In this document: one piece after another, positions 1 to 11,895 of the stretch
How positions within the stretch are numbered: position 1 is the first letter of the stretch
How the letters are laid out: the number at the start of each line of letters is the position of its first letter
DNA from: Amoebophrya sp. A120
Lineage: Eukaryota; Sar; Dinophyceae; Syndiniales; Amoebophryaceae
Direction: 5' to 3'
Assembly: GCA_905178155.1 (NCBI GenBank)
Contig: CAJINV010000008.1
Location: 1,054,001 to 1,118,000 of the forward strand
Length of the DNA: 64,000 nucleotides
Program-made: the position numbers and the translations under genes
The notes under the pieces: model-generated
Told to the model about the DNA's origin: nothing
Seen by the model: the letters and a program-made list of their open reading frames with translations, nothing else
Database searches by the model: none

Positions 1-1651
1 TCTTTATCTGTGTGTTGATCTCATAAGAATGTGCGACAGTTCTATTCACATTTTCATCATATCTACAAAAAGGTCACTGAAAAATATAATACTAATACAG
101 GGCTGGAAGTACTTCGTTCAAGCTACGCGCGACTCGCAGGTGTGACCACTCAACTGTGACAGATGCTGCTCAGCGGGCGAGGTCCTACGACCCTAATCAC
201 GGAAAAGCAAAGGCTCCATCTTCTTGTTTGTCATGATGCAAACAAGGCCTCCCTACTTGATGGTTTGCTTAGTGCGGCTCATCCGCCAATCGAAACTCTC
301 CTGCATAGTTCAGTTCAGAGGTTTATTCATCTTGGACATGACTACATTTTTGCGAGCGCGGCACATTATGGCTCGCTGTCCACTTACTTTGTTCCCCGGT
401 CTTACTGCCCGCTCCTACTTGCATGAGATGCCCGCAGTTAATATGTTTCCCCACGGGGGCGGCAGAGCAAAACAATGGCCACAGTAGACAATGTCACACT
501 TGAGAAGGTAATGAGTGGCGAATATCACGTTACGATCAACAAGAGTTACGCAAGCGTAACAGGACACAGGTTGTACACTCTTGCTTGGTGTTGGCAATCG
601 ACAAAGGTGCGGCGCATGTGCATGTTTGTAGTCTATACAGAGGCCGGACCTGCAGTTAATGAATTGCGACGCTTTGTCCCTCAGGCGGCTGCGCACCGTG
701 GTGTCGCTGGTGCGTCGCCGTTTTTATATTTAGCAATTGCACTTCGGGGCAGCCAAATTCGAAGGGTTGCGCTGCCACTGCGACACGCTGGACACTAGCG
801 CCGGAGCAGCTGCTACTTTTTGCACTGCCGGGCGCTCCCCTGGCCCATCGGTAATAAGTGTATGGCCCGGGGGTTTGTGTTTTCGCACTGCAAACACGCG
901 CGTCTGTAGTGAATGTGTGGCCCATGTGTAATAAGTGCATGGCCCGGTTTGTAGTTGTTGTGCTGCGCACTGATTAGTTTCGCGTTGCCACCTGCGCCAC
1001 GCGGCAACAGTGCCGCTTCACTCCCTATTAACGCGACGGTGGGAACCCAGCGGGTAAGATTGAAGGGCAGGCACAGGATGGTGGAGGTTTTCGGGCAGAG
1101 GTGGAACTTGGTCCCGACGGACAAGTGAAGAAAGCAAATATCGGATCTACGGGAGAAAAACTCTTTTGCAATCCTACACTGGCGCCTTTTTGTTTTCGTG
1201 TATGTGCAATCCACTAGTAGCGGTAGCGGGAGGGCGAGCTCCCGTGGGTCGCTCTCTTGCATTTGGTACCGCATTGTTCATGCTGCATGTTAAGCCTGCC
1301 CCTGAGCAGTAAACGCGCAACGGGAAAGACAAGTGGATTCTCCGGGAAGAAATGCAAGAAGAAGCAGTATTCTCCGGGAAAGACCAGTATCTTTCGGGCT
1401 TTCTTCATTCCTTGTTTGTATGATGTGCACCAAATTTCAGTATTGATCTTGCGTAGCCGACACTGGCTGCTTCTAGTTGCAAATTGATTTTTTTCTATGC
1501 ATATCTGTTACTCCGGAAGGAAACGGGCCGCAACAGCAGCAAATGAGACAGCGGATCGTAGATGAGCGGAAGGGGTTGGGTCAACTGAAGGACAAGTAGA
1601 TCGCAACTGACCAGCCGATTGCGAGTCTTTTCGTTTTTGTCTGAACCGCTA
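1..1651. other. Stretch without a supported gene; contains an imperfect direct repeat
   Basis: No reading frame here looks like a convincing exon; the open frames are short and overlap on both strands. The only structure I see is an imperfect 30-bp direct repeat (841-870 and 918-947) and a short C/G-rich motif (TTCTCCGGGAA) occurring near 1336 and 1371. A spliced gene with tiny exons cannot be excluded, because genes to the right have short exons and introns. Confidence 0.5.
841..947. repeat. Imperfect 30-bp direct repeat, two copies
   Basis: The segments 841-870 and 918-947 share the core TAATAAGTG followed by C/TATGGCCCGG, preceded in both copies by TGGCCCAT. The start-to-start spacing is 77 bp. 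No function is evident; it may be a remnant of a tandem duplication. Confidence 0.6.
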
Positions 1652-2059
1652 CTAGAACCATCGGGTCCGGCGGTGTAAGCAAGTACTTAGGTCTTTGCGC
1701 AAATCTATCGTCACTTTGTAGGAAGCTGAGCTAGTAATGGCAGATAGCATGCTGTCATAATCAAAATCATACAACTGCGCGGAAAGGATAAGGGAATTGT
1801 AGAGATAAGGAGGACGCTCTGCATTTAGAGCGGTGCCGATAGTTGCGATCTGAGATATGGGCGGCAATTGTTGCCCCATTGAGTACGTCATCAGCATGAG
1901 AGCCGCAACGAGAATGGTGCGCCGCCGGCGATTAGACTTGATGGATGACTCACAGTTGTTGTTCAGGACATAATCGCAGGGGTTGTACTTACTAACTGTA
2001 ACTTCTACCACATCAGATGTAGATACGTACGAACTCGATGTATACATGTGGCCAGACAT
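1652..2059 (-). CDS. Putative small membrane or secreted protein (unrecognised)
   Basis: Open frame of 135 codons on the minus strand with an ATG start. After about 44 polar residues and an arginine cluster (RRRR) comes a hydrophobic stretch (TILVAALMLMTYSMG, about residues 48-62) that could act as an internal signal anchor, followed by a polar tail. No family is recognised. Composition (few low-complexity runs, one hydrophobic segment) is compatible with a real gene, but it is short and has no supporting neighbour; it could be chance. Confidence 0.3.
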   Translation of the reverse strand: MSGHMYTSSSYVSTSDVVEVTVSKYNPCDYVLNNNCESSIKSNRRRRTILVAALMLMTYSMGQQLPPISQIATIGTALNAERPPYLYNSLILSAQLYDFDYDSMLSAITSSASYKVTIDLRKDLSTCLHRRTRWF

Positions 2060-2957
2060 CCAGATGGCCGGAGATCCTTGTTGTGAGCAGCCCCGACCTG
2101 CGAATTGGGAATGGGATTCGGCGTGCGTGTACTAATCAATTACTTTCCTGTTGTTCTTCGCAACACTGAATTTCTACCACTGCTGAATTGCACGCAAAGG
2201 ATCTATTATTCTCAGTGTACCAATTTTATTACAAAAGATATCAATTTCTAAAAGCTAAAGCGGGCAGTCTCATGGCTACTTCAAAATCCGGTAGCAGGAA
2301 GAAGCGCAAGCGACTCGAGCATTATTTGGTAATTAATTTTTTCGATGGTGATTGATGCGCGTAAAGCTGCCAGTGCCTGCGCCCGGGTAATTTTCACGAT
2401 CTCCTCTCTCCCGGCACGATAACCGAATTCTGATGATCAAATTCGGAAGAAGGTGATCCGCGTGCGTAAGTTTTCGAAGTCAAGAACAAGATTGGTCTTT
2501 TATATCTTGCCGCGGACTTTTGCTTGTCTCATGGTGCCATATTCATGGCGCTTGTCCTGGTGCGAGTTTTGTACAATGATTTCGCATGTTTCAAACGTGG
2601 CGTCTTTCTTTTCACAGGAAACTAAGCGAAAGACATTGACGGGTGGGATTCAAGGCTTTGAGTCTCAGCTTCGATACAATTTTTCTGCGGAAAACCAATC
2701 ATCTTAAATACAAGTACACTGAAAGTAGTACAGAACAAGACAACAGCTAAAACTATATTACACGGCGATACATTCGTGCCAACTACAAATCTAAGTAGTC
2801 TAGTCTACAAACACACACTTGTCTGGCTTTGCCCGTGGACGCATCATCAAAACCAAGAAGGCTAAAGAGTTCGGCTCATCTTCTGCAGATCATTCTCCGG
2901 ATCTTCGTCTCTTTCTCTATCAAGCAAAGAGGAGAGGAAATACGCTCAGGGCACAAC

Positions 2958-3610
2958 ATGTCGCAGAACGGCACGATGAAGAAAGCGATGAAGCTGGGAT
3001 TGTGCGGGCGCTTGGCCACGGCGATTTTTGTCGCGGTCGGATGGGGGTTGGGCCTCTGCCCTTCCGCGGAGGGAAAACTCGCCCTGACAAAGAAATCTTA
3101 TCGGACAGAAAATGTGCTGTGCCCAAATTCTATCCTCCTCTGGAGTGCACGTGTTGCAGCGGATTCACGATGAAGCATCCTTTTTTTGTTTGCATTGAAA
3201 GCGATTCGTGTCGCTGCCAGACCTGCCGTGATGTGTAGCTAGTTGCGATTACTAGTGACTAGCATTTCGCGCGAATGCGAATGCGCGTCAGCCTTTGCTA
3301 AAGGAAGTGCCGGGGGGCTAGAAGAGGTTTGTGATTTTAGAGAGAGAGATCGATCCTAACTGCAAAAGTAGGTAGCTGCTCCTGAAATCTGTTGTATTCG
3401 ATTTGGTTTTCAAGACACTTTGAGGAGAGTGTGATTTTCATTTTGATACCGACTTTCTGGCCCCCAAGAACCAGGACGAGCTTTTGGCTTTAGGGGGATC
3501 GGTGCTCGGGTGTCTTGGCGCCAGCTGCTGCTACCAGATGACCAACAAGCACTGCGACGACTGCCTCAGTATCAAGTGCATACCGCTGCGTTCATTTTCC
3601 AGACATCGAT
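2958..3610 (+). CDS. Putative small secreted Cys-rich protein, exons partly resolved
   Basis: An ATG at 2958 starts a classical signal-peptide-like segment: a basic start (KKAMK), then a hydrophobic core (LATAIFVAVGWGLGLC) and a small-residue cleavage region (PSAEG). This frame stops at 3171-3173. A second coding-looking piece in another frame lies at about 3440-3608 and carries the Cys pattern GCLGASCC, then CDDC and KC. I infer one spliced gene, with an intron of roughly 250-330 nt, but could not fix its boundaries. No family is recognised. It resembles other short Cys-rich frames at 4.0-4.2, 11.6 and 13.5 kb in general design only. Confidence 0.35.
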
Positions 3611-4017
3611 AGAACTGGCACACTTCTTCATGATAGCTACTGAGATCTTTTGGTCGCACTCGCGTCTTCTATGGCACTTGCAATACAATGGGAAATTTTG
3701 ATTGTGATGCATTGGATATGATGAAGATAGAGAGCTGATTCTTCATCGCATCAACGAAGAAAAGAAGTTGAGCATCTGCAGTGAATTTTTGAATCTGAAG
3801 ATGATTGTCCATGACGTTACTCTGCAGGCAACGACATCTCGTTCTAACATCGATGTCAACGCTTGCTAGTGGCGAGGCTAGCTTTTCCCATGACCTGCCA
3901 AGCGTCTTATGAAAATCACTTAGGAAAACGGACACGAGAAGTGTGTTGCAATCTTTGCAGTAGCCCGCATGATGAGTAAGTGTCGACCCCATCGGAATGT
4001 GGGACTAAGAGCGCAGA

Positions 4018-6223
4018 GCTTTCCCCACTCGATATGCAAGATTCCGCTTCTTGAGGCGGGAGACGCCACTATCAACAGTTACGTCGGATTGTGTGCCGCA
4101 GCGGCGAACTGTGGGTCCACTGTGCTGGAGTCTCCGCTGTACGCATGTGCGACTGCCTGCTGCTGTTTCGGAGCCCATCAGGTATGTTCGGCACCAGCAT
4201 CCACTTGTGTCGTGTTTTTGTTAGTTCCTGGCGAATCTGTTTGTAAGTACTGGCAGTTTTGTGTCCAACGCTATAAAAATACGAGAATGCCTGATGTTTT
4301 GTTTTGATCCTTTTTTCGGTCAAGACGTCAACTCCATTTTCCATGGCGACCAGGTGTACACTCATGTCCTCGCTCCCGGAACCGGCGGAGTTTACTGCTA
4401 CAAAAAAGAGTACGACATGCATCGTAGCATGCGGTCGCAACTGGAGTCACTATGCTCTTTGAATATCATCAATCCCAGAATCGTGTACCAGACCGAGTTC
4501 GATCAAATTGGTTGATCTGAAGGCCTTGCTGTAGCTTCCGTAGTTAACATTTGATCTGGCTTCGTGCTTGGTTGACGTTTCATCTGCTACTTTAGTTATT
4601 ATGCATTTTTTTTTAATAGCTATTGCACGTCCACGTCTCAAAGTGGTAGACGTCCTGATAGGTGTCAAGCCACATGAGTCGAAGAAGTTCTACGGGATTG
4701 TGGCGGTCATGTCCGCCTTCTGCTAGTGACTCTCTAGTGTTTGCGTTTCTTTGGTATAGAAACGAAGATGGCAACGTGCAACGCTATGCGTACGCCGGCG
4801 GACAAGATATTTCTGGTAATTCAGGATCCCCACGACTGATTCCCACGAGACAAGTAGAGCAGCGAAGTAAATAATTGATTTGTGACGGTGCTGCCATGAC
4901 TCCTTTATCACCTTCTGGACTCTGAACGAGGGCGAGGTCATGAACGGCTCCAATCTACTTAGTTATTGCAGCATGAAGATGAACCAGAACCGCACCCATA
5001 GGACATGTGCGTATCTTCCAGCGAGCAACGCAAATAATAGGGCAGCTGGCGCGTTCTGTTTTTGTGTACAGTGCGCCAATAGTTGAAGTGTGGCCACAGA
5101 GAGGCGCGCGCCGTCAACTTATACATACGACGTAATCACGCTCACTGTTGAGTATACAGCGGAATCGTCATGGGAATATTTTTCATTGCTACACAGCGAG
5201 AGAACGACCCGCAGATGTTGTGGGCGGAAAAACGGAACGAAAAGGGCGAAGTGGTGGAAAAAATTCACGTCACCGCTAAAGGAGGACAGGCGGCATTGAA
5301 GAAGGATTTGGAGAAGGTCGCGAACGAGCGGAATCGATCTATGCTGACCGGTGGCGCGAGTAATAAGGCTCTGAAACTATCTAACTGAGCACGTCACTAT
5401 CCGTCAAGTCTACCAGCCAAGTCGTGAACATTTTTGTGCAGGGCCGCAGAAGGATGAAGCGGTACAAGCTATATTGCAGCACCACAACGTTTCAGTTTCT
5501 TGTTACTACTTCCTCGACTTCTCACACTACACATCATTCCTTCCAAAAGAGCACGGTTGCATTCATTGCCACAACGACGGAAGATGTTGGCTTCGCTTGC
5601 ATGCTGCCCTTCCTCCTTATGAATGGGTAGATATTTGCGGCCGTGGTGGATTGTAGAAAGCAACCAGAACTTGAACCACCAATAATACTCCCTGCGCATT
5701 CTATACATTTCACGCGAGTGGCTGGTGTGGACTGCAGAGTGCTTTTTATTTTCACTATGATAAGTTGACGATGCGGAAGCGGACCAGCGGACTTGGGAGC
5801 GTACAAATAAAATTACGCATCCTGACGGCAGAGTCGAAGAGGAGAGATCTACCTTGTTTAATCGTAAGTAAGAACACCATCTCATGGATCATCTTCTTTT
5901 TTTTTTAGCGGAGACAGATGACATCCTTTGGTGGTGACAGTCACACTCGTCACTTAACGATATAGGCACAGAGGAGATGGCGTGCCATAAAATTATTGAT
6001 TTTATTGCGTTGCGGGTGCTCGTGCTATCCCTAACCCTATCGTTTGACTTTGAGCCCGGGATTTCCGGCCCCGAAGAAAATACCTAAAGAGAATACATCG
6101 AGACACTCCACCTCCAGCACTACTGATGAGAAGCAATCACGTGTAAAGTACATTTTCAGTGAATCCCAGCAATGGTACGAGGAGAGTACTGACAACTGGC
6201 GTCACTACTTTGTTGAAGATTAA
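4018..6223 (+). CDS. Multi-exon gene with compact GT-AG introns, unknown function
   Basis: Successive open pieces in changing frames join in phase through GT-AG introns. Introns that keep the frame are 4182-4224 (43 nt, GTATGT to TTGTTAG), 4511-4619, 4711-4759 (49 nt), 5351-5441, 5643-5764, 5864-5908 (45 nt, GTAAGT to TTTTAG) and 5931-6054; the stop is TAA at 6221-6223. Splicing between about 4,816 and 5,170 is unresolved, although 4,900-5,000 also looks coding, and the 5' start is unknown (a Cys-rich N-terminal piece begins about 4018). The N-terminal part is Cys-rich (LCAAAANCG, ATACCCFG); the rest is hydrophilic with scattered Cys and Trp (GCIHCHNDGRCW). I do not recognise a family. Confidence is good that a spliced gene is here, lower for its exact structure. 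Confidence 0.45.
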
Positions 6224-6967
6224 CGAGACTTACAAAAATCCTATAGATAAGGAAAAGCGGGTGAATGCGCGACAAGAGAAACACCTAGTGCAGCCGCTGA
6301 GTCGTGAGACGCTCTCTATGGGGAGTCTCGTATTCGACAACGCTGGCAGTCATAGAGCACCCGGTCGCGAGTTAGGCACGCTTTAACATCGATGTCGAAG
6401 ACCCCCTATTGCGCCTCGCTAGTAACGGCTTTTCGTCGTGATTTACACTGGTTCCTAGAATTGGATGAGGCTGTCGTTAGTTTCGCATGTTCTAGCGGAA
6501 TAAGTGCATTCGCGCGGAATGTCATACAGTTACACTGCTTGGTAGTTGCTCCACCGAGTACATGACGGATTCAACAAATCTTGAATCGCGAGAAGTTCAC
6601 CTCCTAGCGCTAGCTTCTAACAGAAACATCGATGACTGACCAGTGACAATGTGTGCGCAGAAGTGAATCGGCAGCACTTTTGTTAAAGCAAAGTGGAGAG
6701 CAGCAGCATTTGCATTTGGCCATGTTCATCGTTTGCTCTTTGTGTTTGATCTTTTTTCGAGATGTGGGCGATACATCTGTTTCTCTAGCTCAATGTTAGT
6801 GATGAACCAAAGCGGAAGAACAACATTGATCTTCAAGATCAAGCACTTTCAGGATCGATTTTGTTGTTTCATGAAAGATATGTAATATGTTGATAACATA
6901 GCTAGGTGCCCCGACGAGAAGGTGGAAGGATCCCATTGCGCGACACCATCCGCAGAAGATCTTACAC

Positions 6968-7102
6968 ATGGCTTTGCGGTCTCATAATATGTTCCTTGCC
7001 ATTTTTTACTACACGTACTTCATTACTTTCTACGCCACAACCGCGACCGCACGGCTGCTCACGATTCTGATACTGATGGTGATGTCGTCGATACATGGTT
7101 AA
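6968..7102 (+). CDS. Short ORF shaped like a signal-peptide exon
   Basis: A 44-residue frame with ATG at 6968 is almost entirely a signal-peptide-like sequence: a short basic start, hydrophobic aromatic core (FLAIFYYTYFITFY) and Ala/Thr-rich cleavage zone (ATTATA), then a second hydrophobic run. It stops at 7100-7102. It may be the first exon of a secreted protein whose following exons I cannot place, possibly the frame starting at 7279. Low certainty. Confidence 0.25.
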   Translation: MALRSHNMFLAIFYYTYFITFYATTATARLLTILILMVMSSIHG

Positions 7103-7278
7103 GCACGAGCGCGATAGCGTCAGCACCAATAAATTGATGAAAATTCAAATTGGTTATATTTGTGCGACCCTTCAGTCAGGCTCACAGCCGTATGGTTAGT
7201 TTTCACAAGTTTTGGTAGCTTCTAGTTCTATCTGAAAAAAGCAGGAATCGACCCGATCGGTCTCCTGACTTCTGCAAC

Positions 7279-7755
7279 ATGATGTCTTCATCGCCAGGAA
7301 CTGGAATTTCCGCCGAAAACAGAAGCGGAAATGTGCGAGCTCGCCTCGGAAACTTCCGGCGGAACGGTGTTTTTCCTCTGAACATCGTTGTGTCCTTGAT
7401 CTGCACGACCCTCCACTTGAGCTCGAGCGCCTTGCTGATTACCGGCGTGGAGGCCAGGCTACAGCACAAGGTTCTCAGGAAAATGAATGACCCGGGACAG
7501 GCACAGGAGTCGAGTACTCAGGAAATCAATCCGTGCGTGAACCGCTTGAAGCGACAGCTCGTTGCGGGTTGCATGAAAGCTGCAAAGTGCGGTAAGTTCG
7601 TCGGGTGGAACTACTGGACAGATTGGCGAATGTTGGCGGGCTTCGGAACACCAGCGCTCGGAGCATACGTTCTCGGGTGTGAATCATACGAAAGGCACAT
7701 TTCTGTAGAGGCAGGGCAGCGGCCTGCGCGATCGCTTCTCTCGTTGCAGCTGTAG
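7279..7755 (+). CDS. Putative secreted or membrane protein, unrecognised
   Basis: Frame of 158 codons with ATG ATG at 7279. Residues about 33-58 form a hydrophobic signal-anchor (NIVVSLICTTLHLSSSALLI). The part behind it is basic and has a Cys-containing segment (NPCVNRL, AGCMKAAKCG). A good GTAAGT donor at 7592 lies in the frame right after the AKC(G) codons, so the true protein may be spliced there and the remaining 54 codons to 7755 may be intronic. No family recognised. Confidence 0.4.
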   Translation: MMSSSPGTGISAENRSGNVRARLGNFRRNGVFPLNIVVSLICTTLHLSSSALLITGVEARLQHKVLRKMNDPGQAQESSTQEINPCVNRLKRQLVAGCMKAAKCGKFVGWNYWTDWRMLAGFGTPALGAYVLGCESYERHISVEAGQRPARSLLSLQL

Positions 7756-8723
7756 TAGAGGAACACACTCCCTCGATTTGTCGGTACTTCGATTATTACT
7801 ATTAGAGTCACGACCCGCACCAGGCGCAGCCCCATCTCAGTTGACGTAGTAGTCATGCAGCTTGGTCTTCACCTTGTATGTACTACTGCCGCTTTGTGGC
7901 AAATACGAATATAGAGATTTGGCGCAGGGGCCTGACCGTGTGCATTTTGATGTACAGAGCGATAAAATTCAACTTACTGACGCATGTTCACTTTCTGCTG
8001 AAATGAAAATTGGCATGTGGGCCGCGGGTTAGAAATGCAAGGCACTGCAGCACCAGATGAGAGGAACGGAAGCATACCCATATTCTTATAATTGAAACGC
8101 AGTCGCTCGTCCTCGTCTGTCAGAAAGCGTTTCTTTCGAAGCGATAATAATTGGCCGATGTTTATCGGCGGAGCAACGCTGGCCACAGGGATGAAGATGG
8201 TAGTAAGTACTCGTAACACATTTTTCAGAAATTCATCGGTAATCTTATTCCATGACGTTGATATGAGTCTCCTCTGTCCGCACCACATGACACTATAAGA
8301 AGCGGCAGAAAAATCAACAGAGAGGCCTGCGGTTCGCACCCGGTCTTAGTGCCTCTTCTTTGCTTTTGTAGGTATGTGGTTGCACCGCGACCACCAAAAC
8401 CAAAATATTTTTACAGGCACACGAGCACATCATCCGACCGGGTTCGAAATTCTCTGTCACGACCGGGAACATTACGAAAGTCAAAACTTGAGTCGAGAAA
8501 ATTCGAATTTGTAGCTTGCAAGAACATTGTGTCAGACTGAAATGACACGGAGGAGGGCTGTAAGTACCGGGATCATCTTGTATGCTAGCGATAAGATGAA
8601 AATCTACCATTCTAATAACACATATACACGGACGCGCGATCTGCGTGCATTCTTTCTCGCAATGTGGGGATTTTATAATTGATTATGGGCCTGGACGCAT
8701 TTGCATTTGCATGATGCCGCGAG

Positions 8724-8930
8724 ATGAGAGAATCTATAGAAGTGTCGCATGCTACAGCTTCGACTGAAGATACCTCGCTTCGAGATTTTGCCACAATAAC
8801 ACGCTACGCACAAAAAAAAATGATTCGTGCTTACGCTGCAGCAGCTCTCTTTTCCATCATGCTGTCTCTGCGTCTCGGCGCGCGCACGGCCCCTGAAGCT
8901 GAATCTCGGGCCCACATCAAATTTGCATGA
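8724..8930 (+). CDS. Putative signal-anchor exon
   Basis: Frame of 68 codons with ATG at 8724; a second ATG at 8820 begins a signal-peptide-like stretch (IRAYAAAALFSIMLSLRLGA) followed by a short polar tail. GTAAAT and TTCTTTCAG sequences follow at 8932-8955, so this may be a 5' exon of the gene that ends at 10176, but the join is not in a proven phase. Weakly supported. Confidence 0.25.
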   Translation: MRESIEVSHATASTEDTSLRDFATITRYAQKKMIRAYAAAALFSIMLSLRLGARTAPEAESRAHIKFA

Positions 8931-9118
8931 GTAAATCCGACCCCGTTCTTTCAGGCCCAGGATCGGCACGCGAGAATACTCGTGCTGAAGTGCTCGATGT
9001 ATGTTGTAGGGGATGAAGTTTTGCATGTGGAAGCATAGATTTAGATACAGATCACGCAATTTGTATTAAGTTCTTGGCCGGAGCGTTATCGTTATGGTTA
9101 TCGTTATTAGCGCTGCAG

Positions 9119-10176
9119 CCCCGGGACAGCGATGAAGAATATGTATGCGAAGCAATTGCAACGTAAGGACAGAGCTTCCATCACCGCCATACTTTGCGCA
9201 GGGGTGGGCGATCTTTCTTGCGCGTCGAAGCAAGCAACGACAACGACCACGGCAAGATTAAATTCGAGGTTGGACGCTGGAACTCCGGTTCATGGTACGC
9301 GCATGGGAAACACTGCCCGCGCCATCCGCTTGGCGTAAAGGATAGACAAGAAGGCCACGGGCGGCGCAGACGATCGTCGTCGCCAACCTCGTCAGGAGAT
9401 GAAATCCTCGACATCGACTATTTCCCTCTTCGACAGAATCACAGGCAGAGCGCTGGTGCTTCCAGCGGGAGCGGTCGTCTGGATCACGGGGATATTTGTG
9501 AGCACGGGCCTCTGATAGAGGCACTAGACGATGGTGATGTCGATGACCAGATGCGCAGCGAGGCACTAGCTCCACACGACGAGCGGGGAGCCGCAAGTTC
9601 ACCACGACTGCTCGAGCTACAGGATGGTAGTTCTTTCGTCGATGGCACTTATCAAGGTGGTTTTCCTGATTCGTCGACGAGCAGTCCACTTCACAGTCCG
9701 CGGCTCTATCACGAACAGCAGCTGCTGGCTTGGCGCGACGACCAAGAAGACGATCTTACTCGAGACCCACATCCGGGCGCTTGGCTGGGTGACGGTACTT
9801 CCGCCCCAGCTGTCAGGACGGTGGAGGAGCAGACCGCCGAATGTAAGCGAGTCGCGGCGGACTACGTTAGTGAGCTTCTTCGATGCCGGGCTGCCTCCAC
9901 CGGCGCGCAATCTCTCGGCCCGCAGCATAAGCAGGAATTTGTCGCTGGAGCAGCTGCGGCTTCTTATGTCGAGGGTTAGTGCATACCTTTCGTGAAGATT
10001 TCTCCTCAGGAACTCGATTCTTATGCGCGTCGCACGGCGACGAGGGCAAGCTCCTTGGGCTGACCCATAGGAGGAGAATCCGATTGCGTGCTTCGAGCAG
10101 CCTAACTGCGGGCCTCTTACTTCTCTTTGTTGCCACTGCCCGGCTTCCGATGGAAACAGCGGCCGAACTGCTGTAG
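9119..10176 (+). CDS. Disordered protein with C-terminal membrane anchor, spliced
   Basis: Three pieces join in phase: 9119-9162, 9202-9974 and 10010-10176. They are separated by compact GT-AG introns of 39 nt (9163-9201, GTAAGG to GCGCAG) and 35 nt (9975-10009, GTTAGT to CTCCTCAG). The 5' exon or exons before 9119 are not resolved; CAG at 9116-9118 looks like another acceptor. The protein is rich in Arg, Ser, Gly, Asp and Glu and looks disordered (GRRRRSSSPTSSGDE), then ends with a hydrophobic segment (LTAGLLLLFVATARL) close to the C-terminus, as in tail-anchored proteins. No known domain is seen. The second intron is particularly convincing, because splicing restores a frame that contains the membrane segment. 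Confidence 0.5.
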
Positions 10177-10367
10177 AGTTGTCTGCTATCGAGCCGAGCG
10201 AGCCTCAGTTGCGCTTCTTGGGCGCGGCCTGCCCCCGCCTAGAATGCTCCGGATCACCTTCCAGTAGCTGCGGTGTCGTCGAGTAGCTACTGTGGAAAGT
10301 AGTGCGCAGCGGAGACCTTCGTCCTTCCAGTTAGTTTCCCTTTACGTTGAATCCTAAAAGAATTATG

Positions 10368-10649
10368 CTATACCTGCTCTACTTCAATATCTAGTACACG
10401 CCCGCTTGCGAGCAATGCAGCTGACTTCTCAGCTACTACTTCCTTCGAATAAGCTTTAGAAACAGAAGAAGCTGTGCGCGCAGACGAAAAGGTTTTTGTT
10501 TGCCCGGCTGTATTCTCCATTACCTTTGGTTGATATTTTGTCGAATACGTGTATGAGTCATCTTTCTCTATTGATTCCGTTTTTTTGCTTTTGATATAGT
10601 GTCTCTCTTCTCTCTCACCGCCAAAGGCAGCGCAGATCTTCGTTGACAT
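10368..10649 (-). CDS. Putative small protein on the minus strand
   Basis: Minus-strand frame of 93 codons with ATG at 10649. The sequence is hydrophilic and Ser/Lys/Glu-rich, with no hydrophobic segment (for example ASSVSKAYSKEVVAEKSAAL). It could be a single-exon small gene or one exon of a longer gene. No family recognised; short length makes a chance frame possible. Confidence 0.3.
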   Translation of the reverse strand: MSTKICAAFGGEREERHYIKSKKTESIEKDDSYTYSTKYQPKVMENTAGQTKTFSSARTASSVSKAYSKEVVAEKSAALLASGRVLDIEVEQV

Positions 10650-11598
10650 CAACTTACTAGGAGGCGTCGACCCACATACTTATGCCTTGATGTCGAGGCA
10701 GGAGGTCGCGGTCTAAGACGCTTTGCTGCCAAGGCAAAATGTTTGCATCTACCCTGAAACATGAAATCCAGCTACTTGCCATCTAGTTTTGCATCAGAAC
10801 TGGCAGGAGCTGGGTGGACGCATAATCATAAAAGACGTCTTCGGACCGACACACACGGATAAAACTGCTTTTCTGAGCTCATGCGTAGAAGATTCGCAAC
10901 CCTGACACGACCTATAATTGTTTGCACAGGTACAGGCGGAGTTTTAGTTTTTGTTTCTCGCCGGGCTTGTTTAATGTCATGAATGAAGACCACAATGAAT
11001 GATCGCAAGTTGTATTCAAAGCGCAACCTTGTGTTTGTGTCGTTATTTCTGCACACGAGAGCACGATCAAGAATCAGGGCGGCCGTGGTCGCTGCCACGC
11101 AATATCAAAAGACGTGCGCCCCTGGCTGTCCCCCTCGTCAGAAATCGAGCAGCACCACAGTTAATTTCAACCAGAATGCATGTAGAAAAGATTGAGGATG
11201 GCTTCCCTGCCTTGCTGGACCGGTGCGCACTTTGACCGGATTTCTTTGAAAGGCACAGCCGAGAAAAACGCGCAGCATACAACGCGGAACGTAGCGCGCA
11301 CGAAGATCCTGCGATAGTATCAGTCCTGTGTATGTACGATCACCTTTTTCCAGTCGACATATTGTAGTTCATGCAGAATGTTGTATCCTGCAGCTAGGTA
11401 ACGTTGTGTGATCCATGGGCAAGTTATAACAGGTAGTACAATGTGCATGTGAGATTCATTGCGCAGCAGAGACATAGATAAATTTAAATTTTTTTGTTTT
11501 AGACTAGTCATTTCGCACGAACTTCAAATTTCCCTCTGGGATTCTGCACAACATTAGATAAAGAAGGCGCAAGTGTCAGGAACGAAATCATAGAAATC

Positions 11599-11895
11599 AT
11601 GAACGTGCGGAAAGTGCAAGCGGCTGGCATTTTTGCCTCTCACCGGGCCATGACAAAGCGATCCGTCGCGATTCTCATGGCACTTCTGGGATTTTGGCCA
11701 CACACCGTCAGCGGGAGCAACACGGCTCGAGGAGGTTTTCTGCAGAGGGTAACGGATATGGCGGAGGAGGTGCTACAGGATCAAAACCTATGCTGTTTCG
11801 CTGCAAGCGCAGCCGTCTGCGGTGCAGCTTCTTTGTGCTACGTACAGGGTCCAGCATCTACTACGTGTTGCTGTATCTCCGCTGCAGCGGTATAG
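11599..11895 (+). CDS. Small secreted Cys-rich protein (candidate effector)
   Basis: Frame of 98 codons with ATG at 11599. Residues about 21-37 form a good signal peptide (KRSVAILMALLGFWPHTVSG); cleavage is likely just after. The mature part is short and ends in a Cys-dense region (NLCCFAASAAVCGAA, then LCY and TTCCCIS). This is the design of a small secreted disulfide-rich protein. GTACAG inside the last third could be a donor leading to the frame at 12.27 kb, so the C-terminus may differ. No database family can be named from the sequence alone. Confidence 0.5.
   Translation: MNVRKVQAAGIFASHRAMTKRSVAILMALLGFWPHTVSGSNTARGGFLQRVTDMAEEVLQDQNLCCFAASAAVCGAASLCYVQGPASTTCCCISAAAV

Noticed and set aside
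9082-9106. GTTATC/GTTATG simple repeat as a satellite or telomere remnant
   Set aside because: Only about four imperfect units over 25 bp; too short to call a repeat element, and it precedes a likely splice acceptor.
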